Shown in pieces: positions 1 through 6,207 of a stretch of DNA of 9,665 nt (positions are counted from its first letter, which is position 1; each line of letters starts with the position of its first letter). Position numbers and translations under genes: made by a program. The stretch covers positions 1 to 9,665 of the forward strand of contig NZ_CALFLA010000062.1 in NCBI RefSeq assembly GCF_937880195.1. The letters run 5' to 3'. Under the pieces are notes generated by a model. It had not been told where the DNA came from. It saw nothing but the letters and a program-made list of their open reading frames with translations, and made no database searches. Source of the stretch: an uncultured Blautia sp. (GTDB lineage Bacteria > Bacillota > Clostridia > Lachnospirales > Lachnospiraceae).

Positions 1-2
1 TT

Positions 3-551
3 TTACTGTTCCATCTGCCGTCCAAGAAATCCTGCTGCTGTCTGCACCAGCATTTTTTCCGGATTTCCAAACATATCCTTTTCATTCCTTCCAATCAGGA
101 TCACTGCGCCTATGGCATCCCCGGCGCACAGCACCGGCTGAAGAATCTCAGCCCCTTGTATCTCTCCATGACTTTCAGTAACAGGAATTTTTCCTCTTTC
201 ACCGGGCTGGAAACATTTTCCTTCTCTTTCTGCAATAAGCTTTTCCAGTTCCCGGCTGATTTCTTTTCCGGCAAGCTCTCGGCTTCCATGACCGGAAGCC
301 GCAACCACCTGGTCATGATCTGTAATACAAGCCAGAAGCCCCGTTGCCTGTGCAAGCGCCTCTGCATATTCTTTTGCAAATATACTCAATTCCCCTATAG
401 GCGAATACTTTTTCAGGATGATCTCTCCCTCACGGTCTGTAAAAATTTCCAGAGGAGTTCCTTCCTTGATCCTTAAGGTCCGCCGTATTTCTTTTGGAAT
501 AACTACTCTTCCCAGATCGTCGATCCTTCTAACGATTCCCGTAGCTTTCAT
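3..551 (-). CDS. spoVT: Stage V sporulation protein T, forespore AbrB-type transcription factor
   Basis: SpoVT is a DNA-binding regulator of late forespore (sigma-G) genes. The 182-residue product starts MKATGIVRRIDDLGRVVIPK, the classic swapped-hairpin AbrB domain (about residues 1-50). A GAF-like domain follows (about 55-182) and probably binds a small ligand or mediates tetramer formation. Length is as expected for the family (about 180 residues). The open frame extends upstream to 668, but the start at 551 is preferred: it has GGAGG (561-565) nine bases upstream, and homology begins exactly there. It lies downstream of the MFS gene on the same strand but appears to have its own sigma-G-like promoter (593-621). 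The stop codon is 3 bases from the window edge, so nothing can be said of what follows. In Bacillus subtilis the gene is autoregulated (known for the family). The inverted repeat around the promoter and RBS here would be a natural site for such control (inference). Confidence 0.95.
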   Translation of the reverse strand: MKATGIVRRIDDLGRVVIPKEIRRTLRIKEGTPLEIFTDREGEIILKKYSPIGELSIFAKEYAEALAQATGLLACITDHDQVVAASGHGSRELAGKEISRELEKLIAEREGKCFQPGERGKIPVTESHGEIQGAEILQPVLCAGDAIGAVILIGRNEKDMFGNPEKMLVQTAAGFLGRQMEQ

Positions 552-554
552 ATA

Positions 555-617
555 AAAATTCCTCCATTTACTGTACTTTCCGATTCTGGAAATAGTATCT
601 GTAAATGGAGGAATTTT
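555..617. repeat. 17-bp perfect inverted repeat spanning spoVT promoter and RBS
   Basis: Arms are 555-571 (AAAATTCCTCCATTTAC on the plus strand) and 601-617 (its exact reverse complement), separated by 29 bases. The match continues a few bases outward (TAT/ATA) if one base is bulged. On the spoVT-sense strand the downstream arm carries the GGAGG ribosome binding site. The upstream arm carries its complement CCTCC and lies between the -35 and -10 of the sigma-G-like promoter. A transcript reading through from upstream would fold the RBS into a long stem. A transcript starting near 587 would lack the upstream arm and leave the RBS free. It could instead be a protein-binding site (SpoVT itself). 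The repeat is seen directly; its role is inferred. Confidence 0.9.
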
Positions 618-621
618 ATAC
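593..621 (-). promoter_or_regulatory. Sigma-G-like promoter of spoVT
   Basis: Read on the minus strand, GTATA (621-617) fits the -35 pattern gHATR. GATACTA (599-593) fits six of seven positions of the -10 pattern CATnHTA. The spacer is 17 bases. The predicted start near 587-586 gives a leader of about 35 bases before the ATG at 551. spoVT belongs to the sigma-G regulon in Bacillus, which supports the call. Short motifs of this kind occur by chance, so this is a candidate. Confidence 0.55.
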
Positions 622-654
622 CTGTTTTGTAAAAACTGAATTCTCTCAGACCTT

Positions 655-1740
655 TTAGATCCTGTCAAATATCCATCCCATAAAAAGTGAAAGAAGAATC
701 ATAATCATGGAAAAACAAAAAGAACTTACAGAAACTAAGGTTGCCCTCTGTTCTGAAGGAATCTGTTCGTTCAGCATAATATCTGCCCTGACTTCCATAA
801 AATCATCAAAAAACGCCGCTATAAATCCGCCTGCAATAACAAAATAGGGATTTCCAAAAATCAGCGATACAAGCCCAGCCATAATCCCAACAACACTGCA
901 TACAATTATTTTACCAAATCTCAGCTTCCGGCAGTATTGTACCAGCTTTGCGCCAAAAGCAGCTCCCATCTGCATAAGAAACAGCGCCGGGCCAAGAAGA
1001 GAGGGATTCAGCCCCATCTGAGGAAGCTTTGCCTGGAGAAAAAACAACAGCAGTGTAGAAACAGCTCCTACAAAAGAATTTATCATGATCAGTCCAAATA
1101 CTTTTGGATTCTTTTTTAAGAACAAGCCGCTTTCCGTCACACATTCTCTGCACCGAACCAAAATCCCCTTTTTCTCCCTGCTGCAGGCTTTTTGCATTTC
1201 AGTCAGGCCCATTGCCGCTGTCACTGCAAAGATGCCAAGAACTACGTCAGCGCTGTAGGCCTTTTGGTACCCAAGAGAAAGGGAAAATCCTGCCAAAAGC
1301 GTAGAACAGGCAGTTCCAATCCTGTAGATCATCATTTCTGTTGCGGAAAAGCGATTATACTCTGATTCCTTTCCATATTTTTTCAGGCTTTCATAAGCAA
1401 GAGCCTCTCTTGCCCCTGACGCCAGATTATAACTTAAGGCATTGATTCCCACTGCTGCTGCAATACTCCAGAATGACTGAGAAAAGATCATGGCCAGGGC
1501 AGAAAGAAGAGACATCACACGGCTCAGGACCATAACCCTCTTTCTTCCAAGAACGTCTGCCATCACCCCGGAAGGAATTTCTCCGCAAAGGCTTACCACA
1601 TGAAAAATAGACTCCAGAATCCCGATCTGCGCAATAGAATATCCTCTCAGCGCCAAAAGAGCCACCCAGGACGCATTTCCCAGGGAAAAAGATTCAAATA
1701 TTGCCACTAGATACAGTTTTACAATTTGTTTTTTATACAT
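655..1740 (-). CDS. Major facilitator superfamily transporter (possible drug efflux)
   Basis: A 361-residue integral membrane protein with roughly twelve hydrophobic segments. The loop between TM2 and TM3 carries a good MFS motif A (GVMADVLGRKRVM, residues 58-70), the signature of proton-coupled antiporters of the Tet/multidrug type. Substrate cannot be read from the sequence. The frame is open to 1812, but the start at 1740 (MYKKQIVKLY) is preferred: GGAGA (1747-1751) precedes it at good spacing, while the in-frame ATG at 1812 lies in a promoter-like stretch without an RBS. The long leader holds two promoter candidates, a terminator hairpin and a small open frame, suggesting attenuation. Efflux genes controlled by drug-stalled leader translation are known (for example bmrCD of B. 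subtilis), so a drug exporter is a reasonable guess. No convincing terminator separates it from spoVT. A weak CTGA/TCAG stem followed by five T (near 633-649) is the only candidate. Confidence 0.85.
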   Translation of the reverse strand: MYKKQIVKLYLVAIFESFSLGNASWVALLALRGYSIAQIGILESIFHVVSLCGEIPSGVMADVLGRKRVMVLSRVMSLLSALAMIFSQSFWSIAAAVGINALSYNLASGAREALAYESLKKYGKESEYNRFSATEMMIYRIGTACSTLLAGFSLSLGYQKAYSADVVLGIFAVTAAMGLTEMQKACSREKKGILVRCRECVTESGLFLKKNPKVFGLIMINSFVGAVSTLLLFFLQAKLPQMGLNPSLLGPALFLMQMGAAFGAKLVQYCRKLRFGKIIVCSVVGIMAGLVSLIFGNPYFVIAGGFIAAFFDDFMEVRADIMLNEQIPSEQRATLVSVSSFCFSMIMILLSLFMGWIFDRI

Positions 1741-1802
1741 AAAAAATCTCCTATTCCTGTAAAGTTTAAACACGAATAAGAGACAGCGAGCGCTTTTTTG
1801 AA

Positions 1803-1830
1803 ATTGTATCATTTACATAAAATAATTCAA
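1803..1830 (-). promoter_or_regulatory. Candidate proximal promoter (P2) of the MFS gene
   Basis: On the minus strand TTGAAT (1830-1825), 16 bases, then TACAAT (1808-1803). Each hexamer matches the sigma-A consensus at four or five of six positions. It would start transcripts near 1796, downstream of the attenuator-like hairpin, and so would bypass it. The -35 overlaps the stop of the small open frame. The region is very A/T rich, which lowers confidence. Confidence 0.35.
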
Positions 1831-1916
1831 TAATTCCTAAAAAAGAGCGCACTATCCCTGTAAGCGTAAAAACTGCATCCTTTTTCAAGGGATAAATAAC
1901 ATGTTTTCCACTTCAT
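1827..1916 (-). CDS. Possible 29-residue leader peptide upstream of the MFS gene
   Basis: The open frame starts ATG at 1916 and ends TGA at 1827. A good Shine-Dalgarno sequence AAAGGAG (1933-1927) lies ten bases upstream, slightly long spacing. The peptide begins MKWKTCYLSLEKGC and ends ALFFRNY. Eight of its 29 residues are aromatic and two are Cys. It has no signal peptide or known motif. The terminator hairpin (1839-1933) uses the peptide's SD as its 5' arm and codons 23-25 as its 3' arm, so translation and termination must interfere. That argues for a regulatory leader peptide over a functional small protein (inference). It could also be a chance frame inside an untranslated leader. Confidence 0.4.
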   Translation of the reverse strand: MKWKTCYLSLEKGCSFYAYRDSALFFRNY

Positions 1917-1933
1917 CTGATCCGCGCTCCTTT
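1839..1933 (-). terminator. Attenuator-like terminator in the MFS leader
   Basis: On the minus strand AAAGGAGCGC (1933-1924) pairs with GCGCTCTTTT (1850-1841; one G-U pair), and the outer 3' arm runs into six T (1844-1839). Inside it TATCCCT (1894-1888) pairs with AGGGATA (1859-1853), leaving only two bases between the two 3' arms. The bases are seen directly. The fold was made by eye without an energy calculation. The structure lies between the upstream promoter (1988-2016) and the MFS start, which is where an attenuator would be. It could instead be the end of an independent small RNA of about 140 bases starting near 1981. Confidence 0.55.
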
Positions 1934-1940
1934 CTTTTTT

Positions 1941-1986
1941 TAAAAATTATGCATCAGTGCAGGAACTTTCTGCCTGACACTGATGC
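1941..1986 (-). terminator. Rho-independent terminator after scrB
   Basis: On the minus strand GCATCAGTG (1986-1978), a bulged T, CAGG (1976-1973), a nine-base loop, CCTG (1963-1960), CACTGATGC (1959-1951), then ATAATTTTTA. The stem starts 33 bases after the scrB stop codon, the right place to end the sucrose operon. The stem is strong. The U-tract is interrupted and moderate. Confidence 0.72.
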
Positions 1987-1987
1987 A

Positions 1988-2016
1988 ATTATATCACAAT
2001 GAAATCCAATCCACAA
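1988..2016 (-). promoter_or_regulatory. Candidate distal promoter (P1) for the MFS leader
   Basis: On the minus strand TTGTGG (2016-2011), a 17-base spacer, then TATAAT (1993-1988) with an extended -10 TGA immediately upstream (1996-1994). The -35 begins four bases after the scrB stop. Transcription would start about 1981, inside the upstream arm of the scrB terminator stem. The RNA would then contain the leader peptide frame and attenuator-like hairpin before the MFS gene. The perfect -10 and extended element make it one of the better promoters here. Confidence 0.5.
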
Positions 2017-2019
2017 TGC

Positions 2020-3444
2020 CTAAGCCTTTGTGATCTTCATTTTTTCCAGGCTCCAGATCCCGCCCTGGAACGCTTCTGCCATTATCTTCAGCCTATGCTT
2101 TAATGCTTTTCCATAAAATCTTGAAGAAAAAACCACTTCTCCCTGATTGATATAGATTTCCACTGCCGAGGTATCTGCAAGAATACGAATCTCTCTTACA
2201 CTTTCTATTCTAGCATGTCTGACGCCACGGCCTGCCCCTGCCTCCTGATCCATAGTCAGTGTGACAAGTCCGTCCTTCCATTCCAAAGAAAAAGCATCTG
2301 TAAGGATTACCTTGGAAAATCCTTCTTTTATCTTGAGTTCCAGATCAAAAGCTCCTTCTGTTTCTGCCTCACAGTCTTTGTTCCACAGCTTCTTTTCCCA
2401 GCGCCGAAGATTCATAAGCTCTTCCACCGGATACTGATATATTTTTCCGTCACAATATTTCAGCTCTCTTGGAACAGTGAGGCAATGCTGCCATCCTTCC
2501 TCCAGCGTAAGATTTTTATACTCATTGTCCGCATCCGGCATTCCCATCCAGCCTATCAGTATCCGGCGGCCCTTTTCATCTTGAAAGGTCTGGGGAGCAT
2601 AAAAGTCAAATCCCATATCCCATTCCCGAAATTCTTCTGCCTTTACCTGATTCCCTTTCATTACAAAATAGCCGGAAAGATAAATATTCTGATGCCGGTA
2701 TTTTTCTCTTTTTACCCCTTGGGGAGAAACAGAAAGAATTTTCTGTCCATCCAGTTCAAAAATATCCGGGCATTCCCACATATAGCCAAAGGGTTCCTCT
2801 GTAGTAAGCTGGCCGTCAAAATTCCAGTTTTTCAGATCCTCGGAACTATAAAACAGCACAGCTCCCTGATCATTCTTTTTTCTTCCGCCCAGCACCATAT
2901 GGTATTTTTCCTGTCCCTCCCAAACCTTCGGGTCACGAATATGACAGGTATACTCCTCCGGGTAATCCTGTGAAGAAATCACTTCCTCTTTTATGCCGAA
3001 ATTCACCCCGTCTTCACTTTTTACATGAAGGGTACTTGTAAGGCGGCCGTTATTAATATAATCGTAATCTCCGTCCAGCTTTACATTTCCTGTATAAAAA
3101 AGGTGAAGCTCATCCTCTTTTGTAAGGGCGGAACCGGAATATACTCCATGACAGTCCATGGGGCTGTCTGGATAAAGGGCAGTTCCCTCATAGTTCCAGT
3201 TCACCAGATCCTTGCTGGAATAATGCCCCCAGAATTTCAGTCCTCCCTTTACTTCAAAAGGAGAATACTGAAAAAACACATGATACTTTCCCTTAAAATA
3301 ACACAATCCGTTTGGGTCGTTCAGCCATCCTGCCGGAGGCATCAAATGATGGGTCAGCCGGCAGGGCATACGATTGATTTCCGAAAATTGTGTTTCTTCA
3401 ATTTTTCTTATTTCTTCTACAAAAACCTTTGTCAGTACGCTCAT
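2020..3444 (-). CDS. scrB: Sucrose-6-phosphate hydrolase (GH32 beta-fructofuranosidase)
   Basis: Cytoplasmic enzyme that splits the sucrose-6-phosphate delivered by the PTS into glucose-6-phosphate and fructose. The 474-residue length is normal for the family. All three GH32 signatures are present: WLNDPNG (40-46, nucleophile Asp43), RDP (170-172, transition-state Asp171) and ECPD (224-227, acid/base Glu224). The five-bladed propeller is followed by a C-terminal beta-sandwich (about 340-474). There is no signal peptide. It lies directly downstream of scrA on the same strand. The SD GGAG (3459-3456) lies 11 bases before the ATG, rather far. The start codon overlaps the stop of a short open frame by one base (TAATG), so translational coupling may help initiation. 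No separate promoter is seen, so it is probably co-transcribed with scrA and ends at the hairpin 1941-1986. No fructokinase gene is nearby. Confidence 0.95.
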   Translation of the reverse strand: MSVLTKVFVEEIRKIEETQFSEINRMPCRLTHHLMPPAGWLNDPNGLCYFKGKYHVFFQYSPFEVKGGLKFWGHYSSKDLVNWNYEGTALYPDSPMDCHGVYSGSALTKEDELHLFYTGNVKLDGDYDYINNGRLTSTLHVKSEDGVNFGIKEEVISSQDYPEEYTCHIRDPKVWEGQEKYHMVLGGRKKNDQGAVLFYSSEDLKNWNFDGQLTTEEPFGYMWECPDIFELDGQKILSVSPQGVKREKYRHQNIYLSGYFVMKGNQVKAEEFREWDMGFDFYAPQTFQDEKGRRILIGWMGMPDADNEYKNLTLEEGWQHCLTVPRELKYCDGKIYQYPVEELMNLRRWEKKLWNKDCEAETEGAFDLELKIKEGFSKVILTDAFSLEWKDGLVTLTMDQEAGAGRGVRHARIESVREIRILADTSAVEIYINQGEVVFSSRFYGKALKHRLKIMAEAFQGGIWSLEKMKITKA

Positions 3445-3530
3445 TATTTTATCAGCTCCAATACCCTGTCTTTTCGATCTATGCTTCCAGTTTTTAATAA
3501 TTCTGCATCTTTATCTTTTATTTTTTTCAT
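3444..3530 (-). CDS. 28-codon frame bridging scrA and scrB (sORF or frameshifted scrA tail)
   Basis: It starts ATG at 3530 inside the end of scrA, in the +1 frame, and ends TAA at 3446-3444, sharing one base with the scrB ATG. It begins MKKIKDKDAELLKTG and ends DRKDRVLELIK, a charged amphipathic sequence that looks coding. The frame passes through a run of seven A (3527-3521, minus strand) that is also in the last scrA codons. With one A fewer, ScrA would read on into this tail and stop exactly on the scrB start. Three readings are possible: a separate translation-coupling small ORF, an indel (real or sequencing) at the A-run that truncated ScrA, or chance. I cannot choose between them. Confidence 0.35.
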   Translation of the reverse strand: MKKIKDKDAELLKTGSIDRKDRVLELIK

Positions 3531-4905
3531 TATGATAACCAAACATCCACGTAAGTACAAATGACACTCCCAGGGAAATAGCCATCATTCCAAGATATAC
3601 AAGGGGCTGGTTCAAGCACAGCAGAACACCAAAAATACCTGTTACGCCAGTTCCTGTAGCTCCCAGTCCGGTAATTGATGCAAACAATGCGCCACAGGCG
3701 CCTCCGATACATGCCATGACAAAAGGTTTGCCAAAACGGAGATTTACGCCAAAGATAGCCGGCTCTGTAATTCCCATACATGCGCTTAATGCAGAAGGAA
3801 CTGCCATTGCTTTTACCTTTTTGTCCTTTGTCTTTAACGCTACAGCAAGAGCAGCGCCTCCCTGAGCCAGATTCGCGGCAGATGCCAGAGGCAGCCAGAA
3901 AGTCATTCCAAATTTTGCAATCTGTCCAAGGTCAATGATGGTGTACATATGATGAACGCCTGCCACTACAGTCGGGGCATAAAAAGCTCCCATAATAAAG
4001 CTTCCAATTCCAAAAGGCAAAGCGATCAGCCACTGGATTCCGTCCAGAAGTCCGTTTTCGATAGTTACAAATACAGGTCCGATAATAGAAAGGGTTAAAT
4101 AACCTGTAACAAAAACGCTTACCAGAGGCGTTACAAAAAGATCAAGCATTGCAGGAACTACTTTATGAAGTCTTTTCTCGATCTGTGCCAGTACCCATAC
4201 AGAAATCACCACTGGAATAACATGTCCCTGATAACCTACCATATCAATTGAATAAAGTCCAAACCATACTTTCTGTGTTGCCTGTACGCCTTCTGTGGCA
4301 ACTGTCCAGGCATTCTGAAGGCTGGGGTGGATCATGATCATACCGATTACTGCTGCCAGATAGGGATTTGCTCCAAATACTTTACCTGCGCTGTATGCGA
4401 TGAGAATCGGCAGGAACGTATATGCAGTGTTGCTGAAAATCTGTGCAAAGGTATAAATGGAACCGCTTGTATCAATATTAAGAAAACCATTGTTTACCAT
4501 GAAATTAAGCGCTTCCATAATACCCATAAGGAAACCGCTGGCAACAATAGCCGGAATGATCGGAACAAAAATGTCTCCCAGGGTCTTGATCAGTCTCTGA
4601 AATGGATTGGCTCTGGAAGCCGCCACCTGTTTCAGCTCTTCCTTACTGCTCTCAGAAATTCCCGCGATCTGAATGAACTCGTCGTATACCTTATTTACTA
4701 CGCCTGTTCCAAGAATGATCTGCATCTGTCCCTGGGCAAAAAATACCCCCTTCACTCCTTCAATATTTTCCACTGTCTCCTTGTCCGCCTTGTCGTTATC
4801 TGCAATCACAAGACGAAGACGAGTTGCGCAGTGTGCTGCGGAAAGAATATTTTCCTTTTTTCCCACATGGTCGTAAATTTCCTGGGCTGTTTTTCGGTAA
4901 TCCAT
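3511..4905 (-). CDS. scrA: PTS sucrose-type transporter, EIIBC components
   Basis: Membrane permease that imports and phosphorylates a sugar, most likely sucrose since scrB is next to it. Residues 1-85 form the EIIB domain with the phosphocysteine in the motif HCATRLR (Cys26). Residues about 105-460 form a glucose-superfamily EIIC membrane domain with the conserved GITEPAIFGVNLR loop (378-390). There is no C-terminal EIIA domain, so phosphate must come from an EIIA encoded elsewhere. The length (464) matches SacP/ScrA-type EIIBC. The start at 4905 has AGGAGG five bases upstream. The last residues (NEKNKR) come from a run of seven A, and the next frame stays open to the scrB start, so the natural C-terminus may differ (see 3444-3530). 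The promoter (5031-5059) and two operators precede it. Trehalose or another glucoside is a less likely substrate. Confidence 0.93.
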   Translation of the reverse strand: MDYRKTAQEIYDHVGKKENILSAAHCATRLRLVIADNDKADKETVENIEGVKGVFFAQGQMQIILGTGVVNKVYDEFIQIAGISESSKEELKQVAASRANPFQRLIKTLGDIFVPIIPAIVASGFLMGIMEALNFMVNNGFLNIDTSGSIYTFAQIFSNTAYTFLPILIAYSAGKVFGANPYLAAVIGMIMIHPSLQNAWTVATEGVQATQKVWFGLYSIDMVGYQGHVIPVVISVWVLAQIEKRLHKVVPAMLDLFVTPLVSVFVTGYLTLSIIGPVFVTIENGLLDGIQWLIALPFGIGSFIMGAFYAPTVVAGVHHMYTIIDLGQIAKFGMTFWLPLASAANLAQGGAALAVALKTKDKKVKAMAVPSALSACMGITEPAIFGVNLRFGKPFVMACIGGACGALFASITGLGATGTGVTGIFGVLLCLNQPLVYLGMMAISLGVSFVLTWMFGYHNEKNKR

Positions 4906-4933
4906 AATATCCTCCTTTTCTTTCCCTTGTTTT

Positions 4934-4951
4934 TATGATATCGTTCCCATA
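4934..4951. promoter_or_regulatory. Operator-like palindrome O1 in the scrA leader
   Basis: TATGATATCGTTCCCATA (plus strand) is an imperfect palindrome centred on CG. On the minus strand the core TGGGAACGATATCA fits TGNNANCGNTNNCA, the pattern shared by CcpA cre sites and many LacI-family operators. It lies in the leader about 70 bp (centre to centre) downstream of O2, 28 bp before the scrA start. The matching half-sites make binding by the neighbouring LacI protein likely, with DNA looping or a roadblock as possible modes. Confidence 0.6.
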
Positions 4952-5002
4952 CTATATATTATTTATTTATCGTTTATTGCTTTTATTTTATATGTTTTTA
5001 TA

Positions 5003-5020
5003 TATGGAATCGTTCTCATA
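5003..5020. promoter_or_regulatory. Operator-like palindrome O2 at the scrA transcription start
   Basis: TATGGAATCGTTCTCATA (plus strand) is a CG-centred palindrome, extended by one more pair (5002/5021). On the minus strand the core TGAGAACGATTCCA fits the LacI/CcpA consensus. It shares TATGRGAACGAT with O1. It lies just downstream of the predicted start point (about 5024), where a bound repressor would block promoter escape. Confidence 0.68.
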
Positions 5021-5030
5021 TGTTGATTTC

Positions 5031-5059
5031 ATTATATTCCTGTATTTTCTTCTTGTAAA
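5031..5059 (-). promoter_or_regulatory. Sigma-A promoter of scrA-scrB
   Basis: On the minus strand TTTACA (5059-5054), exactly 17 bases, TATAAT (5036-5031). Only one base departs from the consensus. The predicted start near 5024 gives a leader of about 119 bases before scrA. Operator O2 directly follows the start and O1 lies further down. No RAT-type antiterminator site was recognised in the leader, so control is more likely by repressor than by a SacY/LicT-type protein. Confidence 0.75.
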
Positions 5060-5141
5060 GACGGAAAAACCAATAAATTTCATCTCCTAAATTTGTGTAC
5101 ATTAACCAAAGCAGGCGCTTATCTGCCGGATTGCATAGCAA

Positions 5142-5178
5142 ACGCCGGAAAAATCATACCTGATGATTTCTCCGGCGT
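5142..5178. terminator. Strong hairpin between lacI and the scrA promoter
   Basis: ACGCCGGA (5142-5149) pairs with TCCGGCGT (5171-5178). After one A/C mismatch, AAATCAT (5151-5157) pairs with ATGATTT (5163-5169), around a five-base loop. It lies 46 bases downstream of the lacI stop, so it probably ends lacI transcripts. The minus-strand tail has only three T, whereas the plus-strand side has a run of five T (5181-5185) after two bases. By sequence it would work better on plus-strand transcripts, although no plus-strand gene lies there. Confidence 0.65.
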
Positions 5179-5223
5179 ACTTTTTACACCTTGTCGCCTT
5201 ATGGCATACCTTATCTGCTGTTT

Positions 5224-6207
5224 TTATTTTCTGTGAGAATTTCTGAGAACGATTTCACATCCCATTTTTATTTCCTTTTTAATGCCGCTTTCCGACTCCA
5301 TAAGATCCGCAAGCATTGACGCAGCTTCCATGCCGCTTGTTTTATAAAAGAAATGCACTGTAGTCAGCTTCGGATCTATGATTTTCCCCGGCGTACCGTC
5401 TCCAATTCCTACAACCTGCACGTCTTCCGGTATCCGAAGTCCCCGTTCTTTTATGTATGTCATAGCTCCCACTGCCATAGTATCTGTTGCGCACATCAGA
5501 GAATCAATAGACGGATCTTCCTCAAAAAGCTCTCTGGCGCATTCATAACCGGATTCCATGGTAAAATCCCCTGTTTTTGTTTTTTCCTGCGGAACTGTCA
5601 GCTTATATTTATGAAGAGCTGCCTCAAACCCTTTTCTTCTTCTAAGACCAACCGCCTCATCTTTTTCTGTAACGCCGATATATGCTGCATTTTTTCCATG
5701 CTCCAGAAACTTTTCTCCTATCATAAAAGCAGCCTGGTAGTCATCCTGATATACGCAGGGATATCCCTCCAGCTTCTGTCCAAGAATCACAATAGGAACC
5801 TTATATTCCTTCAGCATCTGCCTATGTTTTCTGGTAAACATAGTTGCAATAAACACAACTCCGTCCACCTGATTATCGCGAAAAAGAGAAAGGGATTTCA
5901 ATTCCTCTTCCAGATCATTATTTGTATTTGCCAATATGATCTGATATCCCCTTTTTGAAAGAACATCGCTGATCCCTGCCACTTCCCGGCTGATGGTGTC
6001 TGAATTGATCTTTGGGAGAACCACACCTACCAGCTTAGTCTTTTTTGTTCGAAGCATCTGTGCCTGGGCTGATGGCTGATATCCTGTTTTTTCAATTACT
6101 GCACGTATTTTTTCTTTTTTTTCTTCACTAACATATCCGTTATTCAGATATCTGGATACCGTTGTTCTGGAAACTCCGGCAAGTCTGGCTATCTCATTAA
6201 TATTCAT
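5224..6207 (-). CDS. LacI-family repressor, probable sucrose operon regulator
   Basis: 327 residues. It has an N-terminal LacI helix-turn-helix and hinge helix (MNINEIARLAGVSRTTVSRY, residues 1-20, continuing to about 55), then a periplasmic-binding-protein-like effector domain (about 60-327) of normal length. An in-frame ATG at 6219 would add four residues. The start at 6207 is preferred because TGGAGAG lies at proper distance before it and the family's N-terminus begins there. It sits immediately upstream of scrA-scrB on the same strand, separated by a hairpin and the scrA promoter with two LacI-type operators, so control of sucrose uptake is the natural role. The effector is not readable from sequence. 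Its own promoter (6280-6308) carries no copy of the O1/O2 motif, so simple autorepression through that site is not indicated. A 12-codon frame (6204-6242) overlaps its start. A symbol such as scrR would fit but the family alone does not prove it. Confidence 0.92.
   Translation of the reverse strand: MNINEIARLAGVSRTTVSRYLNNGYVSEEKKEKIRAVIEKTGYQPSAQAQMLRTKKTKLVGVVLPKINSDTISREVAGISDVLSKRGYQIILANTNNDLEEELKSLSLFRDNQVDGVVFIATMFTRKHRQMLKEYKVPIVILGQKLEGYPCVYQDDYQAAFMIGEKFLEHGKNAAYIGVTEKDEAVGLRRRKGFEAALHKYKLTVPQEKTKTGDFTMESGYECARELFEEDPSIDSLMCATDTMAVGAMTYIKERGLRIPEDVQVVGIGDGTPGKIIDPKLTTVHFFYKTSGMEAASMLADLMESESGIKKEIKMGCEIVLRNSHRK

Noticed and set aside
555..617. Invertible promoter switch suggested by inverted repeats around the spoVT promoter
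   Set aside because: The invertible segment would be only 29 bp, and no recombinase gene is nearby. Known invertons are usually longer.
633..649. Weak CTGA/TCAG stem with five T after the MFS gene as a terminator
   Set aside because: Only four base pairs; too weak to call, so readthrough into spoVT is considered possible.
2215..2973. 252-codon plus-strand open frame opposite scrB
   Set aside because: Composition is that of an antisense shadow of a well-supported GH32 gene, and it has no RBS or family match.
4327..4938. 203-codon plus-strand open frame opposite scrA
   Set aside because: Antisense shadow of the EIIBC gene. It would need transcription through the scrA start and operator O1, and it shows no motif.
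4921..5023. RAT-type antiterminator site (SacY/LicT control) in the scrA leader
   Set aside because: No RAT-like sequence or adjacent terminator was found, and the neighbour is a LacI repressor, not a PRD antiterminator.
5353..5958. 201-codon plus-strand open frame opposite lacI
   Set aside because: Antisense shadow; the LacI protein is full length with an intact helix-turn-helix.
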